Shown here: positions 1 to 8,357 of the stretch, in pieces
How the letters are laid out: the number at the start of each line of letters is the position of its first letter
Position numbering within the stretch: the first letter of the stretch is position 1
Assembly: GCA_022845955.1 (NCBI GenBank)
Contig: AP025576.1
Span: 1,984,001-2,048,000 of the forward strand
Direction: 5' to 3'
Length of the DNA: 64,000 nucleotides
Source: Lachnospiraceae bacterium
GTDB lineage: Bacteria > Bacillota > Clostridia > Lachnospirales > Lachnospiraceae
The notes under the pieces: generated by a model
The model's input: only the letters and a program-made list of their open reading frames with translations
Databases searched by the model: none
Told to the model about the DNA's origin: nothing
Made by a program: the position numbers and the translations under genes

Positions 1-366
1 CATTTTATTCTCTCCAGACAGGAAAACCTGGAAGGGTATGAAGCGGGGAAGCTGTACCGGATCCCGCTGCCGGAGATATATTATGCGGAGGCTGTGGATA
101 ACCGGCTCTTCGTCTATACCAAAGATAAGGTGTATGAGGTGAAAATGAAGCTGTATGCATTTGAAGAGGCTTACAAAAGCAAGCAGTTTTTCCGGTGTTC
201 CCGGACAGTGGTGGTCAATCTGATGCGGATTGATTCCCTGCGTCCCGCCCTGAACGGACGTCTGTCTGCCAGGCTGCACAACGGGGAGGATATTATCATT
301 TCCAGAAAATATGTAAACAGTCTGCGGGATATCCTGCGCGGCGGGGAAAGGGGCGGAAATGAGTAA
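1..366 (+). CDS. LytTR-family DNA-binding regulator, 5' truncated by window edge
   Basis: The reading frame is open from base 1, so only the C-terminal 121 residues are visible. They form a LytTR DNA-binding domain: the strand IPLPEIYYAEAVDNRLFVYT, then FRCSRTVVVNLMRIDSL and IISRKYVNSLRDIL, which are the usual LytTR landmarks. LytTR proteins bind direct repeats upstream of target promoters. The gene overlaps the next by 8 bp. Small regulators consisting mainly of a LytTR domain commonly pair with a DUF3021 membrane protein, which is what follows, so the two probably act as a regulator and membrane antagonist pair. Whether a receiver domain precedes the visible part cannot be seen. Confidence 0.85.
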   Translation, partial: HFILSRQENLEGYEAGKLYRIPLPEIYYAEAVDNRLFVYTKDKVYEVKMKLYAFEEAYKSKQFFRCSRTVVVNLMRIDSLRPALNGRLSARLHNGEDIIISRKYVNSLRDILRGGERGGNE

Positions 367-796
367 AAGGGAGTTTATGGAACGGCTGGTAATCAGTTTT
401 TTTGTGGTGGTAACCTGTGTCAATCTAGCTATGGCATTTCTGGGGATGCGTTACGAACCGGAAATACGGTTTGGCTATCATGCATTTTTGTTTCCTGTTA
501 TGTACGGGTTCCTGGGAATCCTTCCTTCGGCGGTAACCTACAGCAGGAGAGAGCTTTCGGTAAAACAGATGCTGCTGCGCAAGCTGCTGCAGCTGCTGTT
601 GCTGGAAGGGATTATGGTAGGTATTGTTTTTTTTGCCGGCAGTACGGCTTGGGAAGTTCTGCTGCCTTTTATGGTTATGATATTGCTCATCAGCATTGCG
701 GCAGAAGGGGTATTGTGGTTTGTCGCCCGCAGGAAAGCAAAAAGCCTGAATGAAGAACTAAAGCGTTTTCAGATAAGGAAGGAGAAGGAAAATTGA
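359..796 (+). CDS. DUF3021-type four-helix membrane protein
   Basis: The 145-residue protein has about four hydrophobic segments (near residues 10-28, 40-60, 75-95 and 100-122) and a basic C-terminal tail (ARRKAKSLNEELKRFQIRKEKEN). Size, topology and its overlap with a LytTR gene match the DUF3021 family, whose members are thought to hold their partner LytTR regulator in check at the membrane. That role is taken from the family and is not visible here. The start ATG lies within the last codons of the LytTR gene, which implies translational coupling. Confidence 0.75.
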   Translation: MSKREFMERLVISFFVVVTCVNLAMAFLGMRYEPEIRFGYHAFLFPVMYGFLGILPSAVTYSRRELSVKQMLLRKLLQLLLLEGIMVGIVFFAGSTAWEVLLPFMVMILLISIAAEGVLWFVARRKAKSLNEELKRFQIRKEKEN

Positions 797-822
797 GGAA
801 TATCCCCCATTTTCCTTCTCCT
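780..822 (+). terminator. Strong stem-loop at end of LytTR/DUF3021 operon
   Basis: A perfect 14-bp stem (780-793 with 809-822, AGGAGAAGGAAAAT and its complement) with a 15-nt loop overlaps the DUF3021 stop codon. No T-run follows, so it may block decay or terminate weakly. The rest of the 279-bp gap to the response regulator shows no clear promoter. Confidence 0.5.
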
Positions 823-1075
823 GTTATAAGGACAGCGGCATAGGAGGTGTGAACAGTAATCCCAGGTTTTTTAATCTGCATCCATATATGGAAATAGCCT
901 TTACAAATTTCCGCTTTTTCAGTATCATAAAGAAAAACAGCAAGAATTGTCCGTGAGGGGCGGGCGAAGGATTCTTTTCCCGGGTTTGTGTGCGGCACCG
1001 CTGCGGCTCTTTCCCGGCAGGCGTCCTTGGGCAAAGGGGAAGGGTGTTTCTTAATTTTACGGATTGGGGAAAAAT

Positions 1076-2689
1076 ATGATAAAAGCAATTGTGGTGGACG
1101 ATGAAATCCTGACACGGGAGGGGATCCGTGCGAACATTCCCTGGGAAAAGCTGGGATATGAGCTGGTGGCGGCATGTGCGGACGGAAGGGAAGCGCAGGC
1201 GTATGTGAAAGAGCATGAGGTGGATGTGGTGCTGACGGATATCTGCATGCCTTATATGGACGGCCTGCAGCTGAGTGAATTTTTGTACCATGAATATCCT
1301 CATATCCGGATCATTATTTTCAGCGGCTATGATGAATTCGACTATGCGAAGCAGGCGCTGAAGTATCAGGTTTCCGAATACCTGCTTAAGCCGGTGACGG
1401 CTTCCGAGCTTTCAGAAGTGCTGGTACAGGTCGGGGAGAGAATCAACGAACAGAAAAAAAAAGAAGAACGGATCGGAAAGATGAGCACCACGTATCACCG
1501 GAACCATCTTCTGGTCCGCTCCAACGTGCTCATGAGCCTGATCATGGGGGACAAAACGAAAGAAGAAAATGACAGGGAGCTGGAGGAAGTGGGGATTACT
1601 CTGTGGGGAAGCTCCTTCCGGGTCGCGGTGGTGGAGATTGACGACTACAGGGACGCCAACAGCCTGGAGGATAAGCAGAAGCAGGAGCGCTCCCTCATCG
1701 CCTTTGTGGTGTATAACGTATCCCAGGAAATCGTGGAAAAGCGGCATGCGGGCGAAGTCCTTCAGGGAAAGGATTACCGCACTGTGCTGCTCCTTGAAAC
1801 CAACCGTCCGGCGGAACTGGGACAGCAGCTTCCGTCAATTGCCGGTGAAATCAACAACCGCCTCCTGGAGATCCTGAATATGAAGACAACTATAGGAATC
1901 GGCGGCCTGGTAAAGGAACGGGGAGAGCTGTTCCATTCTTATGAAGAGGCACTGACTGCGCTGCAGTACCGTTATATCTACGGGGAAGAATCCGTGCTTG
2001 TCCTGGAAGAGATCAAAGGCGAGCCGGAACGGACGGAGACGGAACGGACGGAGGATGGAATCCTGGATGCCCTGAAGCGTGGGGACAGTGAAGGGATTAA
2101 ACAGTACGTGGATAAAAGAAAGGAAGGAATCCGCAGAGCCGCCTGGAACCGGGAACGGGTCAATCTCTATCTGCAGCAGCAGCTGGACGAGGTGGTGGAG
2201 CTTCTTCGTTCTTTCCATCTGGAGGAGCAGGATATCCTGTGGGAAAAGGAGCGCACGCTCGGCAGAATTATGGAAGCCTCCGGCCTGGATCAGGCTCTTG
2301 GCCTGATGGAGGGATATTTTCTGAAAGCGGCGGAAATGCTCGACATGGGAAAAAATGAGGGCGGGAAAAAGTACGCGCTTCTTGCGCTGGATTACATAGA
2401 AAAACATTACGGGGAGAACGAGCTGGGACTGAATACGGTATGTTCCTACCTGAATATCAGCACCAGCCGGTTCAGTACCATTTTTAAGAACATTACGGGC
2501 GAAACCTTCATGGAGGTGCTCACCGGAATACGGATGCAGAAGGCGAGAGAACTTTTGGAGAATACTTCCATGAAAAATTATGAAATCGCGGAGAAGGTGG
2601 GATTTTCCGATCCCCACTATTTCAGTGCCGCCTTTAAAAAGGCTACGGGGAAATCCCCCACGGAATACGCCAGGGAAAAGAGGAAATAA
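1076..2689 (+). CDS. YesN-type response regulator with AraC output domain
   Basis: The protein has an N-terminal receiver domain (residues 1-120) with acidic pair DD8-9, phospho-acceptor Asp55 in LTDICMP and Lys105 in LLKPV. A central linker of about 300 residues follows, and an AraC-type double helix-turn-helix occupies the last 100 residues (LNTVCSYLNISTSRFSTIFK and YEIAEKVGFSDPHYFSAAFK). At 537 residues it is typical of YesN regulators. A TTG 12 bp upstream is in frame, but only the ATG at 1076 has a well placed GGGGA. It is followed 3 bp later by its kinase. It most likely activates sugar transport or catabolic genes, with the ABC operon starting at 5696 the obvious candidate target. Confidence 0.9.
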   Translation: MIKAIVVDDEILTREGIRANIPWEKLGYELVAACADGREAQAYVKEHEVDVVLTDICMPYMDGLQLSEFLYHEYPHIRIIIFSGYDEFDYAKQALKYQVSEYLLKPVTASELSEVLVQVGERINEQKKKEERIGKMSTTYHRNHLLVRSNVLMSLIMGDKTKEENDRELEEVGITLWGSSFRVAVVEIDDYRDANSLEDKQKQERSLIAFVVYNVSQEIVEKRHAGEVLQGKDYRTVLLLETNRPAELGQQLPSIAGEINNRLLEILNMKTTIGIGGLVKERGELFHSYEEALTALQYRYIYGEESVLVLEEIKGEPERTETERTEDGILDALKRGDSEGIKQYVDKRKEGIRRAAWNRERVNLYLQQQLDEVVELLRSFHLEEQDILWEKERTLGRIMEASGLDQALGLMEGYFLKAAEMLDMGKNEGGKKYALLALDYIEKHYGENELGLNTVCSYLNISTSRFSTIFKNITGETFMEVLTGIRMQKARELLENTSMKNYEIAEKVGFSDPHYFSAAFKKATGKSPTEYAREKRK

Positions 2690-2692
2690 GTC

Positions 2693-4501
2693 ATGAGGGA
2701 AGAAAAGAAGGGAAGGATGGGAATTCTGCCGTTTTCCAATATCCGTACCACCATGCTGGTGGTGTTTTCCTTATTAATTGTGGCGACGCTCACTTTCTTT
2801 TACATTATTTCCCTGAATTATACGGAACGGACGATCCTGAATAATTCCATCGATTATACCACCCGCCTGATCGGACAGGTAAACAGGGACATTGATTCCT
2901 ATATTGATTATATGGAAAACATATCCTCCCTGGTGGCGCACAGCAGCGATGTGCAGACCTATCTGATGCAGGGGAAGGAATCGGGCGAACCCAATCTGTA
3001 CCGGCGTATTGTTACCCAGTTTTCCACCGTTCTGGAAACCAGAACGGATATTTCCAATATTGCCGTGGTATCGGGGGATGGGAAAAGCATCATCAATGAC
3101 GGAAATGATGTACTTAACGACAATATTCCCCTGGATACGGTGGACTGGTACCGGGAGGTGGAAAAGGAAGGAAGCACCTGTCTGACCTCTTCCCATGTGC
3201 AGAACGTCATCAGGGATAATTACAAATGGGTAATTACCATGAGCAGAGGGATAGAAAACCCGGACACCGGGGATGTGATGGGTGTTTTTTTTATTGATCT
3301 CAATTATAAGGCGCTGAAGGATCTGTGTGAACGGAATAATATCGGATCGGACTATATCTATATAATCGACCAGAACGGGAAAATAATCTATCACCCCAAA
3401 CAGAAGCTGCTTTACAGCTCTCTGAAAACGGAGCGGATCGATGAGGTCCTGGAGTGTGAAGACAGCTATTTTCTCACCGGCGGTGAAAAAGACAGCAGGC
3501 TGTATACTATTTCCGTGTCGGAAAAAACCGGCTGGAGCGTGGTGGGTGTTACCGATATGGCGGAGCTGATGCGGGGGCGTTCGGAGGCACAGCGGCTGTA
3601 TGTTATCATTACAGCGGTTTTTCTGGTGGTGACGGTGCTGCTTTGCGTGATCTTTTCTTCCGCCATCACCCGTCCTCTGGAGCGCCTTAAGGACTCCATG
3701 AAAGAAGTGGAAAAAGGGAATTTTGAAGGGATCCGGGTAAAGGAAGAAGGAAATAATGAAATCGCAAGCCTGGGCAAATCCTTCAATATCATGATGATCC
3801 GCATCCGGCAGCTGATGGAACAGAATACCTATGAGCAGGAGCAGAAACGCCTCAGTGAACTGAAAGCCCTGCAGTCCCAAATCAATCCCCACTTTCTGTA
3901 CAATACCCTGGATTCCATCATCTGGATGGCGGAAGGGGGAAAGACGAAAGAGGTGGTGCTCATGACCTCCTCCCTGGCAAGGCTTTTGCGCCAGAGCATC
4001 AGCAACGAGGATGAGCTGGTTTCCATCAAAAGGGAGGTGGACTACGCCGGCAGTTATCTGACCATACAGAAAATGCGCTATCAGGATAAAATGGAATTTG
4101 AAATCGATGTGGAAAAAGAAATTCTGGAGCAGCGGATCATCAAGCTGGTGCTCCAGCCGGTAGTGGAAAATGCTATATACCATGGAATCAAGTATAAGGA
4201 AGGAAAAGGGCTTATCAAAATAACCGGCGTACACCGCAGCGGCTGCATTTTTCTCACCGTATACGATAACGGGAAAGGGATGGAGCAGGAGGTGCTGGAC
4301 CGGATTTTAGAACCCGGAACCGGAAACGAACAGAAAGCGAAATCAGGTATCGGCATCGGGAATGTGCAGATGCGTCTGCAGCTTTATTATGGAAAGGAAT
4401 ATGGGATTTCTTACAAAAGCGTTCCCGGCGAGGGGACAGCCGCTACGATAAAAATCCCGTTTGCAGGAGAGGAGGTGCATAAGGATGAGGGAGAAAAATA
4501 A
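2693..4501 (+). CDS. YesM-type sensor histidine kinase
   Basis: This 602-residue membrane kinase has one membrane helix near residues 20-45, an extracellular Cache-like sensor (about 50-300, with the YIIDQNGKIIYHPKQK pattern), a second helix near 300-325 and a HAMP segment (ITRPLERLKDSMKEVEKGNF). The His_kinase box is QSQINPHFLYNTLDSI with phospho-acceptor His near residue 400. The ATPase motifs are VVENAIYHGIKY (N box), DNGKGM (G1) and GIGIGNVQMRL (G2). It should phosphorylate the upstream response regulator. Its last 17 bp overlap the gene for a membrane-tethered binding protein, which suggests the binding protein is its ligand-sensing partner. Confidence 0.92.
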   Translation: MREEKKGRMGILPFSNIRTTMLVVFSLLIVATLTFFYIISLNYTERTILNNSIDYTTRLIGQVNRDIDSYIDYMENISSLVAHSSDVQTYLMQGKESGEPNLYRRIVTQFSTVLETRTDISNIAVVSGDGKSIINDGNDVLNDNIPLDTVDWYREVEKEGSTCLTSSHVQNVIRDNYKWVITMSRGIENPDTGDVMGVFFIDLNYKALKDLCERNNIGSDYIYIIDQNGKIIYHPKQKLLYSSLKTERIDEVLECEDSYFLTGGEKDSRLYTISVSEKTGWSVVGVTDMAELMRGRSEAQRLYVIITAVFLVVTVLLCVIFSSAITRPLERLKDSMKEVEKGNFEGIRVKEEGNNEIASLGKSFNIMMIRIRQLMEQNTYEQEQKRLSELKALQSQINPHFLYNTLDSIIWMAEGGKTKEVVLMTSSLARLLRQSISNEDELVSIKREVDYAGSYLTIQKMRYQDKMEFEIDVEKEILEQRIIKLVLQPVVENAIYHGIKYKEGKGLIKITGVHRSGCIFLTVYDNGKGMEQEVLDRILEPGTGNEQKAKSGIGIGNVQMRLQLYYGKEYGISYKSVPGEGTAATIKIPFAGEEVHKDEGEK

Positions 4502-5507
4502 CAGATGCCGTGTATTACGGACCATCCTTATGTCCGGTAAAAAGAGGATCCTGTCTGCCGCGCTGCTTCTGGCCGCCGCCGCATTCCTGCTTTTCTATGC
4601 CTTTGGGAGGGAGGAGACGGTGAGGGAGCCGTTGTCCGTCATCTTTATATCCAAGACAATCGACGACAGCGATTTCTGGACCCAGTTAATCGACGGGGCC
4701 CGTATGGCGGCAGAGGAATACGGCGTGAAGTTTTCCGTATGCGCGCCGGAAACGGAGGATGATTATGTAAGGCAGAACGAACTGATTGAACAGGCTATCC
4801 GTGAGAAGCCGGATGCCATTGTCCTTACACCCTCCAGTTTTACCGAAACAACGCCTATGGCGCAAAAAATCGTGGACAGCGGAATCCGCCTTTTTCTGCT
4901 GGATTCCGAAATCGACGCGAAGGTGGCGGAATGCATGATATCCACGGATAACATTAAGGCCGGAAGGCTGCAGGGCGCGTTTGTCAAGGAAATCCTGAAG
5001 CCGGATTCCCGGATAGCGGTAGTCGCCCATGTGAAAAATTCGTCCACCGCCATGGAACGGGAGCAGGGGCTTCGGGAGGGGCTGGGCAGCGATACGGAAA
5101 AAATAGTCGATGTGGTTTTCTGTGATTCCAACTATGACAAGGCCTATGAACTGATGCTGGGGATTCTTGCCGAGCATCCGGATGTGGATGTGGTTGTGGG
5201 GCTGAACGAATATTCCGCCGTCGGCGCGGCCCGGGCTATTGTGGACAAGGGGCTGGCGGGGAAAATCAGCTTTGTGGGTTTTGACAGCTCCCTGGAAGAG
5301 ATAAAAATGCTGGAAGGCGGGATCTTCCGCGGCATGGTGATCCAGAATCCGTTCAAAATGGGCTATCTGGGTGTGGAAACCGCCGTGAAAGCCCTGAACG
5401 GGGAAACGGTCCCGGAGCAAATCGATTCCGGTTCCGTTCTGATTACAAGAGAAAATATGTATCTGGATGAAAACCAGGAAATGCTGTTCCCTTTTAAAGG
5501 GGAATAA
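4485..5507 (+). CDS. Membrane-tethered periplasmic-binding protein-like sensor (type 1)
   Basis: The 340-residue protein has a short basic N-terminus, one hydrophobic helix (ILSAALLLAAAAFLLFYAFG) and then a type-1 sugar-binding fold: VIFISKTIDDSDFWTQLIDG at the start of lobe one, DAIVLTPSSF, DVVVGLNEYSAVGAARAI, GKISFVGFDSS and GMVIQNPFKMGYLGVE near the hinge. There is no lipobox, so it is probably anchored by an uncleaved helix. The start was set at ATG 4485, which sits 9 bp after GGAGG; an in-frame TTG at 4461 has no such site. It overlaps the kinase gene, not the transporter, so I infer a sensory role, delivering ligand state to the kinase as XylFII does for LytS. It could still be a second transport binding protein. 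Confidence 0.8.
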   Translation: MREKNNRCRVLRTILMSGKKRILSAALLLAAAAFLLFYAFGREETVREPLSVIFISKTIDDSDFWTQLIDGARMAAEEYGVKFSVCAPETEDDYVRQNELIEQAIREKPDAIVLTPSSFTETTPMAQKIVDSGIRLFLLDSEIDAKVAECMISTDNIKAGRLQGAFVKEILKPDSRIAVVAHVKNSSTAMEREQGLREGLGSDTEKIVDVVFCDSNYDKAYELMLGILAEHPDVDVVVGLNEYSAVGAARAIVDKGLAGKISFVGFDSSLEEIKMLEGGIFRGMVIQNPFKMGYLGVETAVKALNGETVPEQIDSGSVLITRENMYLDENQEMLFPFKGE

Positions 5508-5565
5508 AGACGGACACGACAAGAATCAACAAAGAAAATCTATTTTATTGTGGTATTTGCAGGAT

Positions 5566-5611
5566 AAAAGGGGTAAAAATTTACAAAACAGTAAATTTTT
5601 ACCCCTTTTTT
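5566..5611 (+). terminator. Rho-independent terminator after the sensor operon
   Basis: A 15-bp perfect stem (5570-5584 with 5591-5605, GGGGTAAAAATTTAC) has a 6-nt loop, an A-tract in front and TTTTTT behind. The flanking A and T runs can extend the stem and would allow function in both directions. It separates the sensing genes from the transport operon. Confidence 0.85.
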
Positions 5612-5626
5612 ATAAAAAATCACATG

Positions 5627-5653
5627 TTGTTTTATTTAAGGTGCCACTATAAT
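5627..5653 (+). promoter_or_regulatory. Candidate promoter of the sugar ABC operon
   Basis: A perfect TATAAT at 5648-5653 lies 43 bp before the ATPase start. The best -35 candidate, TTGTTT at 5627-5632, is weak and only 15 bp away. A weak -35 fits a promoter that needs an activator such as the AraC-type response regulator upstream. Confidence 0.5.
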
Positions 5654-5695
5654 AAAAGCATCAGACAAGGGAGTGCAATTTGAAAAAGAGAAGGG

Positions 5696-7204
5696 ATGGA
5701 AGGTGAAAAAGTGGGGGAAGTAATTCTGACGATGAAGGATATCGATAAATCCTTTCCCGGTGTCCACGCTCTGAAAAAAGTAAGCCTGGAAGTCCGCCGG
5801 GGCGAGGTCCACGCGCTGATGGGGGAAAACGGCGCCGGTAAATCCACGCTTATGAAAATCCTGACCGGTATTTATTCCAAGGACAGCGGCCGGATTATGT
5901 ATGAAGGCCGGGAAGTGGCATTTACCAATCCCAGGGAAGCCCAGGATGCAGGAATTGCCATTGTGCATCAGGAGCTGAATATGATGCAGCAGCTGACAGT
6001 GGCCCAGAACATATTTATCGGACGGGAATTTATGAAGGGAAAAATCATAGATGACGGAAAGATGAATGAGGAGGCCGGGAAGCTGTTTGAGAAGCTGAAT
6101 ATCGAAATCGATCCTTCCCAGGTTATGGGGGATCTGACTGTCGGAAAGCAGCAGATGTGTGAAATAGCCAAAGCCATTTCCAGAGACGTGAAGGTGCTGG
6201 TATTTGATGAGCCTACCGCGGCGCTGACGGATTCCGAGATCAACGAGCTGTTCAAAATCATAAGGGATCTGCGGGCAAAGAACATTGGCATTATCTATAT
6301 TTCCCACCGTATGGATGAGATTAAAATCATCACGGACCGTGTGACCGTTATGCGGGACGGCGAATATGTGGGGACTTTAATCAGTAAGGATTGTACCAAG
6401 GATGACATTATCAACATGATGGTCGGCCGTACCATTTACGAGGATCCCAAAACGGCAAGCAATGTGCCGGAGGATGCGCCGGTGGTGCTGAAGGTAGAGC
6501 ACCTGCAGGCGGGAAAGATGGTGCAGGATATCAGCTTTGAACTGAAAAAAGGAGAAATCCTCGGCTTTTCCGGCCTGATGGGGGCGGGAAGGACGGAAAC
6601 GGCAAGAGTCATTTTCGGAGCCGATAAAAAGGAAAGCGGAGATATTTATGTTAACGGCAAAAAGGTGGAGATACACAGCCCGCAGGATGCGGTGAAGGCT
6701 GGTATCGGATATCTGTCCGAGGACAGGAAGCGCTACGGGGTGGTACTGGACAAAACCATAGCGGAAAATACCACCATGGCGTCCCTTGAAAAATTTGTAA
6801 AAGGTATCTTCATCAACAGAAAGAGCGAAGAAACAACGGCCCAGGATTATGTGGATCGGCTGAATACCAAGACACCTACGGTGAATACACCCACACTCAG
6901 CCTGTCCGGGGGCAACCAGCAGAAGGTGGTAATTGCCAAATGGCTGGTGCGTGACTGCGATATCCTGATTTTTGATGAGCCCACCAGAGGAATCGACGTA
7001 GGGGCTAAAAGTGAAATCTATCATTTGATGAGCGAACTGGCTGCTTCCGGAAAATCCATCATCATGATTTCTTCCGAACTGCCGGAAATCCTGCGTATGA
7101 GCGACAGGGTCATGGTGATGTGCGAGGGAAGAAAGACGGCGGAAATTCCAATTGAAGAAGCGTCACAGGAAGCGATTATGCAGGCTGCTACGGTCGGTAT
7201 GTAA
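5696..7204 (+). CDS. Sugar ABC transporter, double ATPase (MglA/RbsA type)
   Basis: This 502-residue tandem ATPase energises CUT2-family sugar uptake. The first half has Walker A GENGAGKST, the signature region LTVGKQQMCEIAKA and Walker B VLVFDEPT. The second half has a degenerate Walker A (SGLMGAGRTETA), the signature LSLSGGNQQKVVIAKW and Walker B ILIFDEPTRGIDVGAKSEIY. This asymmetry is standard for RbsA/MglA proteins. The ATG at 5696 follows GAAGGG closely; a GTG at 5711 with GGAAGG upstream is an equally good start. It is followed by the permease and binding-protein genes of the same system. Confidence 0.93.
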   Translation: MEGEKVGEVILTMKDIDKSFPGVHALKKVSLEVRRGEVHALMGENGAGKSTLMKILTGIYSKDSGRIMYEGREVAFTNPREAQDAGIAIVHQELNMMQQLTVAQNIFIGREFMKGKIIDDGKMNEEAGKLFEKLNIEIDPSQVMGDLTVGKQQMCEIAKAISRDVKVLVFDEPTAALTDSEINELFKIIRDLRAKNIGIIYISHRMDEIKIITDRVTVMRDGEYVGTLISKDCTKDDIINMMVGRTIYEDPKTASNVPEDAPVVLKVEHLQAGKMVQDISFELKKGEILGFSGLMGAGRTETARVIFGADKKESGDIYVNGKKVEIHSPQDAVKAGIGYLSEDRKRYGVVLDKTIAENTTMASLEKFVKGIFINRKSEETTAQDYVDRLNTKTPTVNTPTLSLSGGNQQKVVIAKWLVRDCDILIFDEPTRGIDVGAKSEIYHLMSELAASGKSIIMISSELPEILRMSDRVMVMCEGRKTAEIPIEEASQEAIMQAATVGM

Positions 7205-7219
7205 AGGGGGAGGAAACAA

Positions 7220-8239
7220 ATGGCGAAAACAACAAATAAGGAGGGGGCTTTTCAGAAAAACCCTCTGGCTAAATTTGCAAAGTCCGTGGGGACGCAGAGG
7301 CTCATCGCCCTGCTGGCCCTCATTATCATTTACCTGGTGTTCGGATTTATCAATCCGGCATTCCGGTCTTATGCCACACTCGTTAATATTTTTGATGCAT
7401 CCTATTACATAGGGCTGATGGCAATCGGCGTTACCTTTGCCATCACATCCGATGGTATCGACCTTTCTATCGGGACCGTGCTCACCTGTTCCGCACTGAT
7501 TTCCGGACAGCTGATTACCAAATACCATCTGCCCGTAGCGCTGGGTCTCTTGGTGTGTATCCTTATCGGCAGCCTGTTCGGCTTGTTAAACGGCCTGATG
7601 GTATCCTATATGCATCTGCCGCCCTTTATTGCAACCCTGGGTTCCATGATGCTTTCCAAGGGCCTGGGTTCCATTTTTACCAAAGCGCAGAGCGTTACCT
7701 GGCCGCAGTCCAGCCAGGCGGAAGGGTGGTTCCGCAATATTTTTAAAATCAACCAGAACGGAGTGCTGATACCTACAGGATTTATCCTCTTGATTATCGT
7801 AGCCGTCATTGCCTCCATCCTGCTGAATAAGACCCGTCCCGGCCGCTATATTGTAGCACTGGGAAGCAATAGTGAGGCGACAAGGCTATCCGGCGTGAAC
7901 ATTGCCAAATGGAGAACGTTAGCTTACGTAATCAGCGGTACGCTGGCCGGTCTGGCCGGTCTGGCTTATGCCTCCATTTATTCCACCATCCTGCCCGGGG
8001 GCGGCGGCGGATTTGAACTGGATGCCATCGCCGGCGTAGTTATCGGCGGTACCTCCATGAGCGGCGGCTACGGAACGATTTCCGGCACCCTGATTGGTGT
8101 GTTTATTATGTCCGTGTTAAAAACAGGACTTCCCTTCGTGGGGCTGCAGAGCAACTGGCAGCAGGCGGTTACCGGTGTTGTACTCGTATTCGCCGTATTT
8201 ATGGATGTTATGAACAGGCAGAAAAAGAAAAAAGCCTGA
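7220..8239 (+). CDS. Sugar ABC transporter permease (RbsC/MglC type)
   Basis: This 339-residue inner-membrane permease has eight to ten hydrophobic segments. Family landmarks include GIDLSIGTVLTCSALISGQ, LPPFIATLGSMM, YIVALGSNSEATRLSGVNI and the Gly-rich DAIAGVVIGGTSMSGGYGT near the C-terminus, all characteristic of BPD_transp_2 permeases. It starts 15 bp after the ATPase with a GGGGGAGG ribosome site. It forms the translocation channel for the CUT2 system together with the ATPase at 5696 and the lipoprotein at 8358. Confidence 0.93.
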   Translation: MAKTTNKEGAFQKNPLAKFAKSVGTQRLIALLALIIIYLVFGFINPAFRSYATLVNIFDASYYIGLMAIGVTFAITSDGIDLSIGTVLTCSALISGQLITKYHLPVALGLLVCILIGSLFGLLNGLMVSYMHLPPFIATLGSMMLSKGLGSIFTKAQSVTWPQSSQAEGWFRNIFKINQNGVLIPTGFILLIIVAVIASILLNKTRPGRYIVALGSNSEATRLSGVNIAKWRTLAYVISGTLAGLAGLAYASIYSTILPGGGGGFELDAIAGVVIGGTSMSGGYGTISGTLIGVFIMSVLKTGLPFVGLQSNWQQAVTGVVLVFAVFMDVMNRQKKKKA

Positions 8240-8241
8240 CA

Positions 8242-8307
8242 GTTTTCGTTTGTAATGCCCGTCATGCCAAATAAAATGACAGGGATGAGGGCTTGTTATT
8301 ACAAAAC
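8242..8307 (+). other. Intercistronic stem-loop before the binding-protein gene
   Basis: Arms GTTTT..TGTAATGCCC (8242-8260) and GGGC..ATTACAAAAC (8289-8307) pair with small internal loops. It lies between permease and binding-protein genes. Such structures often stabilise or separate the binding-protein message so that it is made in excess; that role is inferred. Confidence 0.45.
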
Positions 8308-8357
8308 CGGCAGTAAGGTTAACCGGGGGTTTACCAAATTTTAAGGAGGGTTTTTGC

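Noticed and set aside
690..1303. Long minus-strand frames over the gap between DUF3021 and the response regulator.
   Set aside because: They overlap well-supported genes on the + strand, lack ribosome sites, and have the Pro/His/Ser/Arg-rich composition of shadow frames.
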